From Desulfosarcina cetonica JCM 12296 (lineage in GTDB: Bacteria; Desulfobacterota; Desulfobacteria; Desulfobacterales; Desulfosarcinaceae): 64,000 nt of DNA. The notes under the pieces are model-generated. The model was given only the letters and a program-made list of their open reading frames with translations. It ran no database searches and was not told the origin of the DNA. The stretch spans positions 1 to 64,000 of the forward strand of contig NZ_BBCC01000005.1 in the NCBI RefSeq assembly GCF_001311845.1, given 5' to 3'. A program made the translations under genes and the position numbers. Below, in pieces: positions 1 to 9,552 of the stretch; within the stretch, counting starts at the first letter, position 1, and every line of letters begins with the position of its first letter.

Positions 1-153
1 CCTTGGCATCTCAATAAAGCCAAATCCTTTTGGCCTGCCGGAAAACCTGTCGGTGATAATCTTGACGCTCTCGACATTACCGAATTCAGCAAATACAGAC
101 TTCAAGTGGTCTTCCGTCGTACTGAATGATAAGTTGCCGATGTAAATATTCAT
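1..153 (-). CDS. RRM-type RNA-binding protein (partial)
   Basis: Only the first 51 codons are inside the window, read leftwards from the ATG at 153; the rest runs off the left edge. They match the start of an RNA recognition motif: an RNP2 strand IYIGNLSF near residue 3 and an RNP1 strand KGFGFIEM near residue 42. Small single-RRM proteins (about 80-100 residues) bind single-stranded RNA in the cytoplasm, and some are cold-induced. That fits the cold-shock gene just upstream on the same strand. An AAAGGGA stretch before the ATG can act as the ribosome binding site. The family is clear; the role is inferred. Confidence 0.85.
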   Translation of the reverse strand, partial: MNIYIGNLSFSTTEDHLKSVFAEFGNVESVKIITDRFSGRPKGFGFIEMPR

Positions 154-529
154 GATTCAGTTCCCTTTCATTTCTTCTGTTTTCAGGCTCCAATCGCAAG
201 GCTGTTACCGAAAACGGCCACCCCGTGAAAACCTTATGGTCCCCTTTTGTGAACCGGCTTCATGAGTCTGACGGGATGGGCAACGTTGTCCGGTCTCAGG
301 CGGGACAAGGCACGTCAACTTCTGGCGTTGCGGGTCAATCTCCCACCGCCGTATAAGGTTGCGGATCCCCGCGTTGCTTCCGAGTCTTTGGGAATCCTCA
401 TGAACCTACCCTGCCAATTCACGGGTAGAGGCAATTATCAGAGCGCGTGTTTTTCGATTGGTCTTTCCAACCAAACGGTGCAGCAAGGGCAGGAATTTTT
501 AAAAGTAAAGAAACGAAACGCCAAAAGAT
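154..529. other. intergenic leader, no gene seen
   Basis: This stretch lies between the terminator of the cold-shock gene and the RRM gene and is probably the promoter and leader of the latter. The open frames in it show no recognisable protein and no good ribosome binding site. No clear promoter was picked out. Confidence 0.4.
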
Positions 530-564
530 AAAGGGTATCTCCTATATCCAAAGAGATACCCTTT
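530..564 (-). terminator. intrinsic terminator after the cold-shock gene
   Basis: Two 12-base arms, AAAGGGTATCTC at 530-541 and GAGATACCCTTT at 553-564, are perfect reverse complements around an 11-base loop. The hairpin begins ten bases past the stop codon of the leftward cold-shock gene, so it most likely ends that transcript and separates it from the RRM gene. The downstream T-run is short. Confidence 0.7.
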
Positions 565-574
565 TCGATGCTGG

Positions 575-775
575 TCAGGTTAACGAAACGTTTACTGCGT
601 TGGGACCTTTTTTTCCCTGCTCAATGTCGAACGTAACGCGGTCACCTTCTTTGAGGCTTTTGAAACCGGTCGCGTTGATTGCTGAATGGTGGACGAAGAC
701 GTCGGGTCCGTCTTCCTGTTCGATAAACCCGAATCCTTTTTGATCGCTAAACCATTTAACAATTCCGTTGGCCAT
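575..775 (-). CDS. CspA-family cold-shock protein
   Basis: This is a 66-residue single cold-shock domain, the normal length for the family. It shows the two RNA-binding motifs KGFGFIEQ (RNP1, near residue 13) and VFVHHSAI (RNP2, near residue 26), as well as the usual start ANGIVKWF. Such proteins bind single-stranded RNA and DNA in the cytoplasm and act as RNA chaperones. The start is fixed by a strong AAAGGAGG site just before the ATG. A hairpin terminator follows the stop. Which paralogue it is cannot be told from sequence alone. Confidence 0.95.
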   Translation of the reverse strand: MANGIVKWFSDQKGFGFIEQEDGPDVFVHHSAINATGFKSLKEGDRVTFDIEQGKKGPNAVNVSLT

Positions 776-1141
776 GGCTAATTCCTCCTTTCTAATTAAA
801 TTCTCAAATATTTAGACTGGAGGATGCAACTATGCGAAATTGTTTTTTCCTTCAGAAAAAATGTGCCGGACAGATCCGGTTCTGAGTTGTGAATCGAATA
901 TCATCATCGTTTTCGATAAAGCAAGTAAAATAAAATTCAGTTCTGTAATTCAGTACCCAGTCTTTTCCCAGGTCCAAGCTGATTTTATCAATGGCGGCGT
1001 CAGCCCCTAAAGCCAGTGGGGATACTGCCGATACAGGACAAGTAAGACGGTGGAATTATTTCTTGCCGGCGTCCCAACCTGTGTTCCGAATCGTCAAACA
1101 GCACTGAGTCATGCCAACACGCTTGTTAAGGAGGGCATCCA
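776..1141. other. divergent intergenic region
   Basis: This region separates the leftward cold-shock gene from the rightward chemotaxis receptor. It is AT-rich near the cold-shock side, as expected for a long cold-shock leader, and ends on the right with AAGGAGGG just before the TTG start of the receptor. I see no further gene and no promoter I would place with confidence. Confidence 0.4.
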
Positions 1142-2815
1142 TTGCAGGCTACAAAAATCCGTACCAAATTGTTTGCGACCTTTGGTATTGCCATCACCGG
1201 CATCCTCATCGTTGCGGCAAGTGGCCATCTGGCACTTCAACAAACCATGTCGGTCAGCCAGACAGTAAGGGAAAAAAAATTTAATTTAGCGATCCTGGTT
1301 GAAAAAATTGCGGCGACCAGCAAAATGGTGGTCAATCATCTCAATATCAGTGCGGCTCAGGGAACCGAAGAGGGAGTATCCGAGGCCACCAAGGAAAAAG
1401 CAATCCTCGACGGGCAACTCCAGGCCGGTCTCAAGCTGACCGATGATGAACAGGTCCGAACCCTTTTGCAAAGTTTAATGAAAATGACCGGTGAGGTATT
1501 CGATCTGGGTGCGCAGCGGGTTTCCCTGATCATCGATCAGGACTTTGGCGCCATTCCCGAAGTGACCGCCGCCTATAACAAACAGACCGCGGCTTATCTT
1601 GAAACGTTGGGCAACGTTCAGCAACTGGCGCGCAAGGATCTTGAAAATGCATTGGACGAACTCCGGCAAGACGCCCGCACCAGTACTCACATCGGTATCG
1701 GAGCAGCGGCAGTCGTCATCGTGGTGACCTTCCTGCTTTGCTGGTGGCTGTTTCGGACCATCACGCGTCCCATTGCAGCAGCCATCGACATCACCAAGGC
1801 CGTTGCCGCCGGTGACTTCGACAAAGAGATCCATATTCCCGGATCGCTTGAATTCGCCCGGCTGGGCTACGCCCTGAAAACCATGGCGGATCAGTTGAAA
1901 AGCAATCGTGGCGAGCTCATCGAAAACCGCAAAGCCATCGAACTCAAAGTGAGGGTACAAAACGAAATCCTGGACATGATCAGCGAATCTTCAGAAGAAG
2001 TCGCCTCCCTTTCGGAGAAAAGCTCCGAATCGAGTGGATTTTTATGCCAGAACCTCACCGGTCAATCTGCCGACCTGGAAAGCATCAACACCATCATCCA
2101 GGAAGTCAACACACAGTCTCTGGAAAATGCGCAAAAAGCTACCGAGGCGGCGCAATTGACCGATGAGGCCAGCATGGCTGCCGAAAACGGCAACCGGAAA
2201 ATGGCTACCATGGTCAGCGCCATGGACGGCATCAACCAGTCCAGCCAGGAAATCCTCAAGATTCTCGACGTTCTCCAGGATATTGCCGGGCAGACCAACC
2301 TTCTGGCACTGAATGCCACCATCGAAGCGGCCCGTGCCGGTGAAGCCGGCAAGGGGTTTGCCGTGGTGGCCCAGGAGGTCAAGGATCTGGCCCTGCGTTC
2401 GTCACAGGCGGTCAAGGAAACCGCCGGTCTGCTCCAGAAATCTTCGGCGGAGGTGGAAAATGGCGGCATCGTCGCCGAGCAGACCGCCAATGAACTCACC
2501 GAAATCATGACGCGTGTATCCCGCATTACCGATATCGTTGGCGATATTGCCAACCGTTCCAACGAACAGGCACAAGGCGTCAACCAAGTCAATACACGGC
2601 TTACCCAGGCCAATTCCGGAACCCAGGAAATGATGCGGGTCTCGGAAGAAAATGTGGCCAGTTCCGAAAGGCTGCGCGACCGTTCATCACAATTGGTCAC
2701 CCAGCTTCGACTGAAACTCGAAGAAGCCGACAAAACCGTGGGAAACGTCATCCTGCAGTACGATGATCCCCAGGATGAAACGTTGTGGACCGATTCCGGC
2801 AGCCATTATGTCTGA
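1142..2815 (+). CDS. methyl-accepting chemotaxis protein
   Basis: This 557-residue inner-membrane chemoreceptor has a first membrane segment near residues 12-32, a periplasmic part of about 150 residues without a recognised ligand-binding motif, a second membrane segment near 185-205, a HAMP linker, and a cytoplasmic signalling domain. The hairpin tip reads [20 protein letters not shown] near residue 381, the conserved contact site for CheA and CheW. The start is a TTG at 1142, chosen because AAGGAGGG lies 6-13 bases before it. No ligand can be named. It stands alone, with no che genes beside it. Confidence 0.93.
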   Translation: MQATKIRTKLFATFGIAITGILIVAASGHLALQQTMSVSQTVREKKFNLAILVEKIAATSKMVVNHLNISAAQGTEEGVSEATKEKAILDGQLQAGLKLTDDEQVRTLLQSLMKMTGEVFDLGAQRVSLIIDQDFGAIPEVTAAYNKQTAAYLETLGNVQQLARKDLENALDELRQDARTSTHIGIGAAAVVIVVTFLLCWWLFRTITRPIAAAIDITKAVAAGDFDKEIHIPGSLEFARLGYALKTMADQLKSNRGELIENRKAIELKVRVQNEILDMISESSEEVASLSEKSSESSGFLCQNLTGQSADLESINTIIQEVNTQSLENAQKATEAAQLTDEASMAAENGNRKMATMVSAMDGINQSSQEILKILDVLQDIAGQTNLLALNATIEAARAGEAGKGFAVVAQEVKDLALRSSQAVKETAGLLQKSSAEVENGGIVAEQTANELTEIMTRVSRITDIVGDIANRSNEQAQGVNQVNTRLTQANSGTQEMMRVSEENVASSERLRDRSSQLVTQLRLKLEEADKTVGNVILQYDDPQDETLWTDSGSHYV

Positions 2816-2838
2816 CCAGGCTAACGGACCTTGTAACG

Positions 2839-3717
2839 CTAAAATATATAAAGCATTCTTAATCCAAAGGTATTTTCCTTTACCCCATTTTCGACTTTAA
2901 TATCCTCACCGTACTGAATAAGGAATTGAAAGTTTGGGGCAGGTTTTAATCCGAGCGTGAGCTGCGCCGTGTGATCATTTTGCTCATCATCTTGTTCGGT
3001 TCCGGCGACAGTTGTCTCACCGCCGTTATGATAGTAATAATCGGCACTGACAAAAAATGAAGCATTGATGTCATAGCTTAAATGCGTTTCAAGGGTATAA
3101 ATCGGGTCCTGTTCCAAGGTTAGATCCGCAGAAGTATAACTTTCATTGTCGGTGAAGAATTCCACGTTACCGACCAAATCAAAGTAAAAATCGCCAAAAC
3201 CTTTTACAAATCCGAACTCTCCCTTGAAGGCCCAACGATTCTTCCCCATATTTAACACGTCATCATTGTCATATTCTCCGATGGGCACCGTAACGAACGG
3301 TGTAATGCCGAACCATGTTTGGGACTCCGGATTGTTGACCAGCCAGAGTGTGGCGGCCAGAACCGGATCAGCCAGACCGGAAGTTGAATACTCAACGCCA
3401 CCGACATCCTGACCGTCCAGCGATGCATCGCCAAATATGATCAATACTTGCGGATCAATCGTAAAAGGGCCGATATTGGTATAAAAAATAGGTCTGAATA
3501 TGCCTAAATTCATCCCCAAATTTGTGTCGCTGCCCACTTTTTCGCCATCACAATAGGCATTGTGTCCGGAAATGTGTTTGTAGTAGATAGCCAGTACATT
3601 CGTGCCCGGTGGCGCCGCAATATAATCCCTTGCATCGTCGTCGGCGCTGGAAATTTCGATCCCGGTTATCAATGAAAAAACAAATATGGTGACGACCATC
3701 AAGCATTTCTTATTCAT
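2839..3717 (-). CDS. outer-membrane transporter-like protein (phenol MetA family)
   Basis: This 292-residue exported protein begins with a signal peptide (residues 1-25, cleavage near SSA). The mature part alternates polar and aromatic residues in the way of outer-membrane beta-barrels and ends in the aromatic LRMLYIF. Segments such as FGITPFVTVPIGEYD and the GLKPAPNFQFLIQYGE near the end match the family named after the phenol-degradation MetA protein (PF13557, by recollection). Such proteins are thought to pass hydrophobic compounds across the outer membrane. An AGGAGG site precedes the ATG. No catabolic gene is adjacent, so the substrate is unknown. Confidence 0.75.
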   Translation of the reverse strand: MNKKCLMVVTIFVFSLITGIEISSADDDARDYIAAPPGTNVLAIYYKHISGHNAYCDGEKVGSDTNLGMNLGIFRPIFYTNIGPFTIDPQVLIIFGDASLDGQDVGGVEYSTSGLADPVLAATLWLVNNPESQTWFGITPFVTVPIGEYDNDDVLNMGKNRWAFKGEFGFVKGFGDFYFDLVGNVEFFTDNESYTSADLTLEQDPIYTLETHLSYDINASFFVSADYYYHNGGETTVAGTEQDDEQNDHTAQLTLGLKPAPNFQFLIQYGEDIKVENGVKENTFGLRMLYIF

Positions 3718-4150
3718 TTTCTTCTCACCCTCCTGTCATGTAAAATAATTTCCGCCTGTTTTATCAACAACATAAGACGCACCATTGCACTTCTTTATCA
3801 CCTCCTTTATGGATAAAAATTAATACGGGATTCTTGCAACTATAATTAGATTAATTTAGTTAGTCCAATTTATTTTTCTAAGTCAAGCAAAATTTATCAG
3901 GGCCGGGTTGTTGTAGAAGATAGAATCTGCAGGAGGGAACGGCGTTGCACGCCACACCGTCATTTACCGGTATGATGATGTACCTTGAGGAAAAGCGCCG
4001 CGCTTCACCCGCTTTCCACGACAAAAGCGGGCGACCCCGCCCCGGGGAGGGGCGGGGCGGGATTGATGCAGGTGTTTTTTGGTGAAGGAGATGGCCGGCT
4101 AAGCGGATGGCCATATCTTAGGCTGGCGGAAATTGATGAACACGTAAAAA
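3718..4150. other. intergenic region with GC-rich inverted repeat
   Basis: This gap holds the promoter side of the transporter-like gene (AT-rich, 3730-3890). Further right is a GC-rich stretch at about 4035-4062 in which CCCGCCCC and GGGGCGGG face each other. The short open frame over the right half has biased, low-complexity composition and no ribosome site, so I do not call it a gene. Confidence 0.35.
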
Positions 4151-5814
4151 TTAGATTCTGAATTGATCGACAATCCCTTTCAGGTTTTCCGACAGTCGCG
4201 ACAACGCCAAAGCGCTGTTCTTCACCTGGGCACTGCCATCGGCCATCTCCCCGGCGGATTGGTTCACGCCGACAATATCCTTGGCAATGTCGACCGACGC
4301 TGTCGAGCTCTGGGCTACATTTTCGCTTACTTCCTGGATGCCCTGCGCCGCCTGATTCACATTGAGGGTAATGTCCGTGGTAGAAACCGACTGTTCTTCG
4401 ACGGCGGAAGCGATTGTCGCTACAATTTCGTTGATCTCTTGGATCACTTTTTCGATCTGGCTGATTTCATTCACCGTGCCGTTGGTCGAACTCTGGATAC
4501 CCTCGATCTTCTCACGGATATCGAGCGTCGCCACAGCCGTCTGCTTCGCCAATTCTTTGATTTCATTGGCGACAACGGCAAACCCTTTGCCGGCTTCGCC
4601 CGCTCTTGCCGCCTCAATGGTCGCGTTGAGGGCCAAAAGATTCGTTTGTTCCGAAATTTCGTTAATTGTTTCGGTGACTTTGCCTACGTCAAAGGCCGCC
4701 TTGCCGAGATTGGCGACCCGGCCGGACACACTTTTGGCATAGTCGACGGCTCGCTCAGTGATCGATCGTCCCTTTTCCGTGTTGTCCGCAATCTCCTTGA
4801 TGGTCGTACTCATCTGTTCGGATGCGGCAGCGACCATCTGGACGTTGGTGGATGCCTGCTCCACCGCCGCCGCCACGCTGTTCATGTTTGCACTCATTTC
4901 TTCTGCGGCGGCTGCCACTTGGTCGGATTGCCCCGACGTCTGTTCCGCACCGGAAGCCATCTGCTGGGCGATGGCCGAAAGCTCTGTCGATGAGGAGGAC
5001 AGTGTCTCAACCCCGCCGACGATCTGGCCCATCATTGACCGTAATTGTTCGACCGTATCGTTCATCGCTTTGCCCATATGGCCGATCTCATCCTCTTGGT
5101 CGACCTCAAGTTTTGCGGTAAGATCGCCTTTGGCCAGCATCTCGGCCAGCTTGACGGTTTTGTCCACCGGCCCGATAATCGAACGAATCATCAAGAAAGC
5201 GGCAAACACGCTGATCACTGAAGCCATCAACGTCAAACCGATGATCATCTCCTCGGCGAAGCTTGCCGACCCTTCAGCTTCCTTTGCCGAGGCGTTGGCC
5301 ATCTTGGTCTGGTAGCGGATAAGCGCCTCGGTGGCACTCAAATAAGTGGATTGGGCCTTTCGAACCACCGTCAGCAGCATTTCCTTGGCCGGTTCATACT
5401 CGCCTTTCTTGATGTGAGCGAGATATCGCTTAATCTGCCCGAGATAACCCGCACGGGCCGCTTCCACTTTCTGAAGGAGATTCTTCCCTTCGTTGTTATG
5501 CGTGTTTTTCATCAGCTCAGTCAGTTTTTCACTGATCAGCGCGTTAGCGTCTTCGATTCTTTTCAGTTCCGCCTGCTGAACATGTTTGTCAGTATTTATG
5601 TATAGATTACGGATGGCCCGGGCGTTGACGTTGATGTTGTTGATAATGAGGTTGGCCTGCTCCACCTTGGCATTCGGTTCGTGGAAAGCTCAGTCACTTT
5701 GCCGTTGAGCTGGCTAATGGCAACGTAGCTGGAGATGCTGTTGACCAGCATCAAAACAAGAAGCAAGCCGAAGGCCAGGATCAATCGAGTCCGAATGGTG
5801 ATATTTTTCAGCAT
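4151..5814 (-). CDS. methyl-accepting chemotaxis protein (frameshifted)
   Basis: This is a second chemoreceptor, read leftwards from the ATG at 5814. The first 48 codons give a basic start and membrane segment ([20 protein letters not shown]). At about 5665-5670 the frame breaks; one added base in CCAAGGTGG would restore it as [10 protein letters not shown]. The rest codes a four-helix-type periplasmic domain, a second membrane segment, HAMP and the signalling tip [20 protein letters not shown]. Apart from the shift the protein is intact, so a sequence error is more likely than decay. The ligand is unknown. It is not in an operon with che genes. Confidence 0.85.
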
Positions 5815-5979
5815 AATTCTACCCTTTCATAAACGTGTAAGGAATATCAGTTGCAATGGATTGGTATTCGGAAGCAGTCTTATCACCAAAATCGTTGGTC
5901 GCCGCTTGAGCAAGACCAGAGCTGGATATTGGCGATATCTCACAAAACTTTAGCGGCAAATGATTAAGATCGATACGAT

Positions 5980-6193
5980 TTAGCGGCAACGATCGAAGGC
6001 AGGCCGCATGGCTGCCTGGTGGGCCAGATGGATATGGATGAGGATGACCAGATCAAACACCGGCAGCCCGGTGGCCGCCTGAACAGTGGCTGCATAAGGT
6101 TGGTAGATTGGTGCATTCGAGAACGAGGCGACCCCCGTCGGGATGGGCGGCGACCAGTTTTTTGGCGGCAATGACCATTTCCTGGCAACACGG
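5980..6193 (-). pseudogene. remnant of an Asp/Glu racemase-family gene (C-terminal part)
   Basis: Leftward reading gives EMVIAAKKLVAAHPDGGRLV then LECTN in one frame, and YAATVQAATGLPVFDLV in another, ending at a stop at 5980. The ECTN...YAA...ATGLPVFD pattern is typical of the C-terminal half of aspartate/glutamate/hydantoin racemase-like proteins. The switch falls at an imperfect 8-base tandem repeat, ACCAATCT/ACCAACCT on the coding strand; removing one copy joins the two parts as CTNLYAATV. The N-terminal half is not found upstream, where the ThDP enzyme ends at 6291. It is therefore a broken remnant. Confidence 0.55.
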
Positions 6194-6290
6194 TTGTCAG
6201 TTCAAGCTGGGTTTTCCACCGGCTTTTTCGACGTCATCCAGGAAGCACGCATCGGGATTGGCACGTTTATAAACCGGTGCCATCCCGCCG

Positions 6291-8008
6291 TCATCGGGAC
6301 GTCTGATGGCCAGCGGCCGCCTGCTGCCAGGAATAAACCGGCGGCAACTGGTCTACCTCGGGCTCACTGACGATATCCACGAAAACGGGGCCGGATTCGG
6401 CGAAAGCTTTTTCCAGGCCGGCGTCCAATTCATCGGGCGTACGGACCCGGATCGCCTTTAATCCGAAGCCCTCGGCCACCCGGGCCGGATCGCCGGCCGT
6501 AAAATCCACGGAGTAGTACTTGGCGCCGCTGTGCAGGCGTTGCAAAGCCTTGATCCAACCGAAGGTGCTGTTGTTGAAGTGCAGCAGCTTGGCCGGAATT
6601 TTCAGCCGCGAGAGGGTCTCCAGTTCACCGGCGGACATTCCCAGGCTGCCATCGCCGAATAGCCCGATCAACTGGGCTCCGGGCCGGGCAAAATGCGCCC
6701 CGACCACCGCCGGGATGGCATATCCCAGTCCGCCGTAGGCCCGTGGGATGATGAACCGCGATCCAGGTTGACTCAGGCGCAGGTAGCAGGTGGTGTAAGG
6801 GGTCGGCGTGCCGGCGTCGGCGATCACGATGCTCTCCTTGTTCAAATACCGGTTCAAGGCACCGATGATACGCTGGGGCTTGAGCGGCTGCCTTCGGCGC
6901 GGAACCCGGCTGCGGTCTGGTCCCAGAAAGCCTGGCGGGCTGCATTCAATTCTTCCATCCAGGCGCCCGGTTGTCGCTGAGGGCCGATTCCCTTGAGCAG
7001 AATGAGGAGGTCTTCCGCCACCAACCGGGCATCGCCGGCAACGCTGAGGGTGTTCTGAAAATTGTTGCCCAGCATCTCCGGATTCAGGTCGATCTGCAGG
7101 ATCTTGCGGTCCGGCCCGGCCTTGGGCATGGACCAATTGATGGTGGAAACGGAGCCCATCTTGCACCCGATGTATAAAAGGACATCGGCTGCCCCGATGG
7201 CCCGGTGCGCATGGGGATGATAACCGTTGTCACCGGTGACGCCCAGAGCCAGGGGGTGGTCGTCGGGGATCAGCCCCTTGCCCGAGATGGTGGTCACCAC
7301 CGGTGCGGCCAGCCACTCGGCCATGGTCTGGATGACCGCTCCGGCCTGGGCATGGTTGGCGCCCCCGCCGGCCACGATCAAAGGCCGCTGAGCACTCGTC
7401 AAGTGGGCGGCCAGCGCCTCCAGCTGTGGCCGTGCGCCACGGGTGCGAAACGCCGGATAGTGCCGACACGCGGCCTCGGCGTAAAGGGTCTCCGGAGCAA
7501 CGCGGCAATTTCCTGTAAGCGCCTCGTTGGGGAAGGCCAGATGCACAGCCCCCGGACGGCCCGACGTGGCGATGCGAAACGCCCGTCGCAGGGTTTCTGG
7601 AATCTTGTCGACGGTCTTCACGACCGCCGAGAATTTAGTGATCGACTGAAACAGCCCCTGGCAGTCCAGCTCGGTAATGGTCTGCTTGCCCTCGCCGGAT
7701 AGGGGAATGTCCGAGGTGATCAAGATGACCGGGATGGAAGAAGCGTTGGCCTCGGCCACACCCGGTACCGAATAGAGCGGCCCGGCACCGCTGGGACATT
7801 CACAAACACCCGGCTTGTGGCTCAGGCGGGCATAGGCGTCGGCCATGAAGGTGGCCGAACGCTCATCCCGGGCCATCACATGGCGAATGGCCGGCCGGGC
7901 ATCGTAAAGGGCCTCATAAAAAGGAATGCTCGTATCGCCCGGCACACCGAAAAGCAGCTCCACGCCATATGCCTTGAGCATTTCCACTATAACTTGAGAA
8001 CCGCGCAT
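6291..8008 (-). CDS. acetolactate-synthase-like ThDP enzyme (frameshifted)
   Basis: This thiamine-diphosphate enzyme of about 570 residues is read leftwards from the ATG at 8008, behind a GGGAGG site. The N-terminal domain has the usual start (VEMLKAYGVELLFGVPGDTS) and the conserved Glu in HVMARDERSATFMADAYAR. The middle domain has PLIVAGGGA. The C-terminal ThDP-binding domain has IGLFGDGSLGMSAGELETLS, the GDG-to-NN cofactor motif ending at FNNSTFGW. The frame breaks near 6885-6895. The family includes acetolactate synthase, sulfopyruvate and phosphonopyruvate decarboxylases and oxalyl-CoA decarboxylase; which of these it is cannot be told. A racemase remnant follows it. Confidence 0.85.
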
Positions 8009-8149
8009 CCTATCCTCCCTATGCCCTCAGTTTTAATATTTAGCGACCCATCTTATAGTATTTTTTTAAAAAAGTTTATAAAAAACGGTATCTTTTTACC
8101 GGATAGCCATCCCCCCCGCCGTTGCACCGGCGGATCATCAAGGGGGAGC

Positions 8150-8230
8150 ATGCCGACCAGGAAAAAGGCAGCCAAGGCGAGAAAAATCGATCTGGCTCAA
8201 AAGGCCTATCAGGGAGTTCGCCAGATAAGG
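8150..8230 (+). pseudogene. possible N-terminal remnant of a GntR-type regulator
   Basis: A good ribosome site (AGGGGGAG) precedes an ATG at 8150. The first 26 codons read MPTRKKAAKARKIDLAQKAY followed by QGVRQI. From memory this resembles the start of GntR-family regulators in this bacterial group, just before the winged helix. The similarity stops at about 8230: no helix-turn-helix follows and the frame runs into the end of the opposite MerR gene. If real, only a stub is left. The length is too small for certainty. Confidence 0.3.
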
Positions 8231-8320
8231 AGAAGTTCACATGACCGATCGCCGCCGATCCGCCGGGGCCTCCTGCGTCTGGGCAGGCGCTGTCAATCTT
8301 CGGCTAAAACGGGACAACCG

Positions 8321-9253
8321 TTAATCAAACAGGCGAAGCATGGCTTGCAAGGTCGTACAGTTAACCCCACCGACGGCCTCGATATGACGGCGATAGAAAC
8401 GGCTGGCCTGCCCGCCCACGGCTATCCGGCATCGGCCGTCCACCATCTCCGACAGCCGGTGCAGTTCATTGATGGTGAAACCGTCATCCACGCGGCAGGT
8501 AATGCTCAGGGCAATCAAGTTGGGTTCAAGCGAGGTGTAGGCGGCGACGATCTCTTCGGCGGGCAGATTGTACCCCAGGATGACCGGCCGCCAGCCGTGA
8601 TCCTGGGCGGCAACCGCCAAGGCCAGTGCACCCAGGTGGCAGCGCTGGCCGGCAGGTGTTGCCACCAGCAGGCAAGGCCGCGCGTCAGCCGTCTCGAACG
8701 TGGGGGTCAACATGTTGTTGAGAAAGGTGTGAACGACAACCGATGCCAGATGCCCATGGACAATCCGGAGGGTTCCCTCGGCCCATTGGCACCCCACGCG
8801 ATTCATCAGCGGTTTGATCACGGTTTCCAGAAGTCCCTGCCGACCAAAACACAATAGTCCCTCGCGCAGTTTTTGGTACAACCGGCTCCCATCCAGCCGA
8901 TGCACGGCCTGCATGCATTGGCTGACCAAATCGATGGACGCACAGTCGGCCGGGGCCGACACCGAATGCATCCGGTTGCCCTCTGACACCAGGCTTGTCC
9001 CCCCATTTTCGAGCAGTGCCGTCAGTCGCTCATGATCGAGCCCGGCAATGGTGGAAATTCTGTGTCCATGGTCCAGCAGCTGTTTGAGCAATGCCAGCCG
9101 CTCAATATCCAGCTGACTGAAAAGCCTGCGGCCGCTGTCCGATCGCTTGGGTTTCACCGCCTTGTAGCGACGTTCCCAGGCCCGAATCACATGAGCGGAG
9201 AGACGCGTTTGCAGGCTAACGTAGCCAATCGAGAATCCTTCTGGTTTTATCAC
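8321..9253 (-). CDS. MerR-family regulator with B12-binding domain (CarH/LitR-like)
   Basis: This regulator of about 310 residues has an N-terminal MerR winged helix (IRAWERRY, then SDSGRRLFSQLDIERLALLK) and a C-terminal cobalamin-binding region: a helical cap around WAEGTLRIVHGH, then QRCHLGALALAV carrying the lower-ligand His, and GYNLPAEEIV. This is the layout of CarH/LitR, where adenosylcobalamin makes the repressor light-sensitive. In the cap the Trp is kept but the Glu of the usual W-(9)-E-H motif is Gly here. I chose the GTG at 9253 because AGGAGG lies just before it. It is divergent from lon. Its ligand and light response are inferred. Confidence 0.85.
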   Translation of the reverse strand: MIKPEGFSIGYVSLQTRLSAHVIRAWERRYKAVKPKRSDSGRRLFSQLDIERLALLKQLLDHGHRISTIAGLDHERLTALLENGGTSLVSEGNRMHSVSAPADCASIDLVSQCMQAVHRLDGSRLYQKLREGLLCFGRQGLLETVIKPLMNRVGCQWAEGTLRIVHGHLASVVVHTFLNNMLTPTFETADARPCLLVATPAGQRCHLGALALAVAAQDHGWRPVILGYNLPAEEIVAAYTSLEPNLIALSITCRVDDGFTINELHRLSEMVDGRCRIAVGGQASRFYRRHIEAVGGVNCTTLQAMLRLFD

Positions 9254-9369
9254 CGCACGACCTCCTGGAATCCGATTTTTCCTGGGAACCGCCACTCGAC
9301 AGGCAGACCGACGATCCGTCTCAAGAATGATACCGGTAACCGTCTCTTAAAAAGAGATGGAGCCTTTAA

Positions 9370-9399
9370 GTCGTTTTGTCAACATTTTGTCTATATAAT
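9370..9399. promoter_or_regulatory. putative operator: 11-bp direct repeats between merR and lon
   Basis: On the minus strand GACAAAATGTT (9391-9381) is followed directly by GACAAAACGAC (9380-9370): two units with an exact 11-bp period, seven identical leading bases. CarH is known to bind 11-bp direct repeats containing ACA, so this is a good candidate site for the neighbouring regulator. It overlaps a leftward TTGACA (complement at 9377-9382) and a rightward TATAAT (9394-9399), so binding here could affect both merR and lon. No -35 well matched to the TATAAT was found. Confidence 0.4.
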
Positions 9400-9552
9400 C
9401 GAGAAGCCCTGAACTGAGAGACTCGCACTGTGAACAGGGATGCTTCAAGGAAGTGGATTGCCTTTGCAGATTTTGTGTTTAAGGTTTGTCTAAGATGATC
9501 TCGCCCCGGCGAGACAGCCCTAACCCCAACGCTAACGATAAGGATGTGACCA

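Noticed and set aside
4035-4062. GC-rich inverted repeat as a terminator or a REP element
   Set aside because: Low complexity, no T-run and no second copy noticed in the window.
7817-8857. A long plus-strand frame spanning the ThDP start and the MerR gene
   Set aside because: It is antisense to two recognised genes. Only the short stretch at 8150-8230 looks protein-like and is noted separately.
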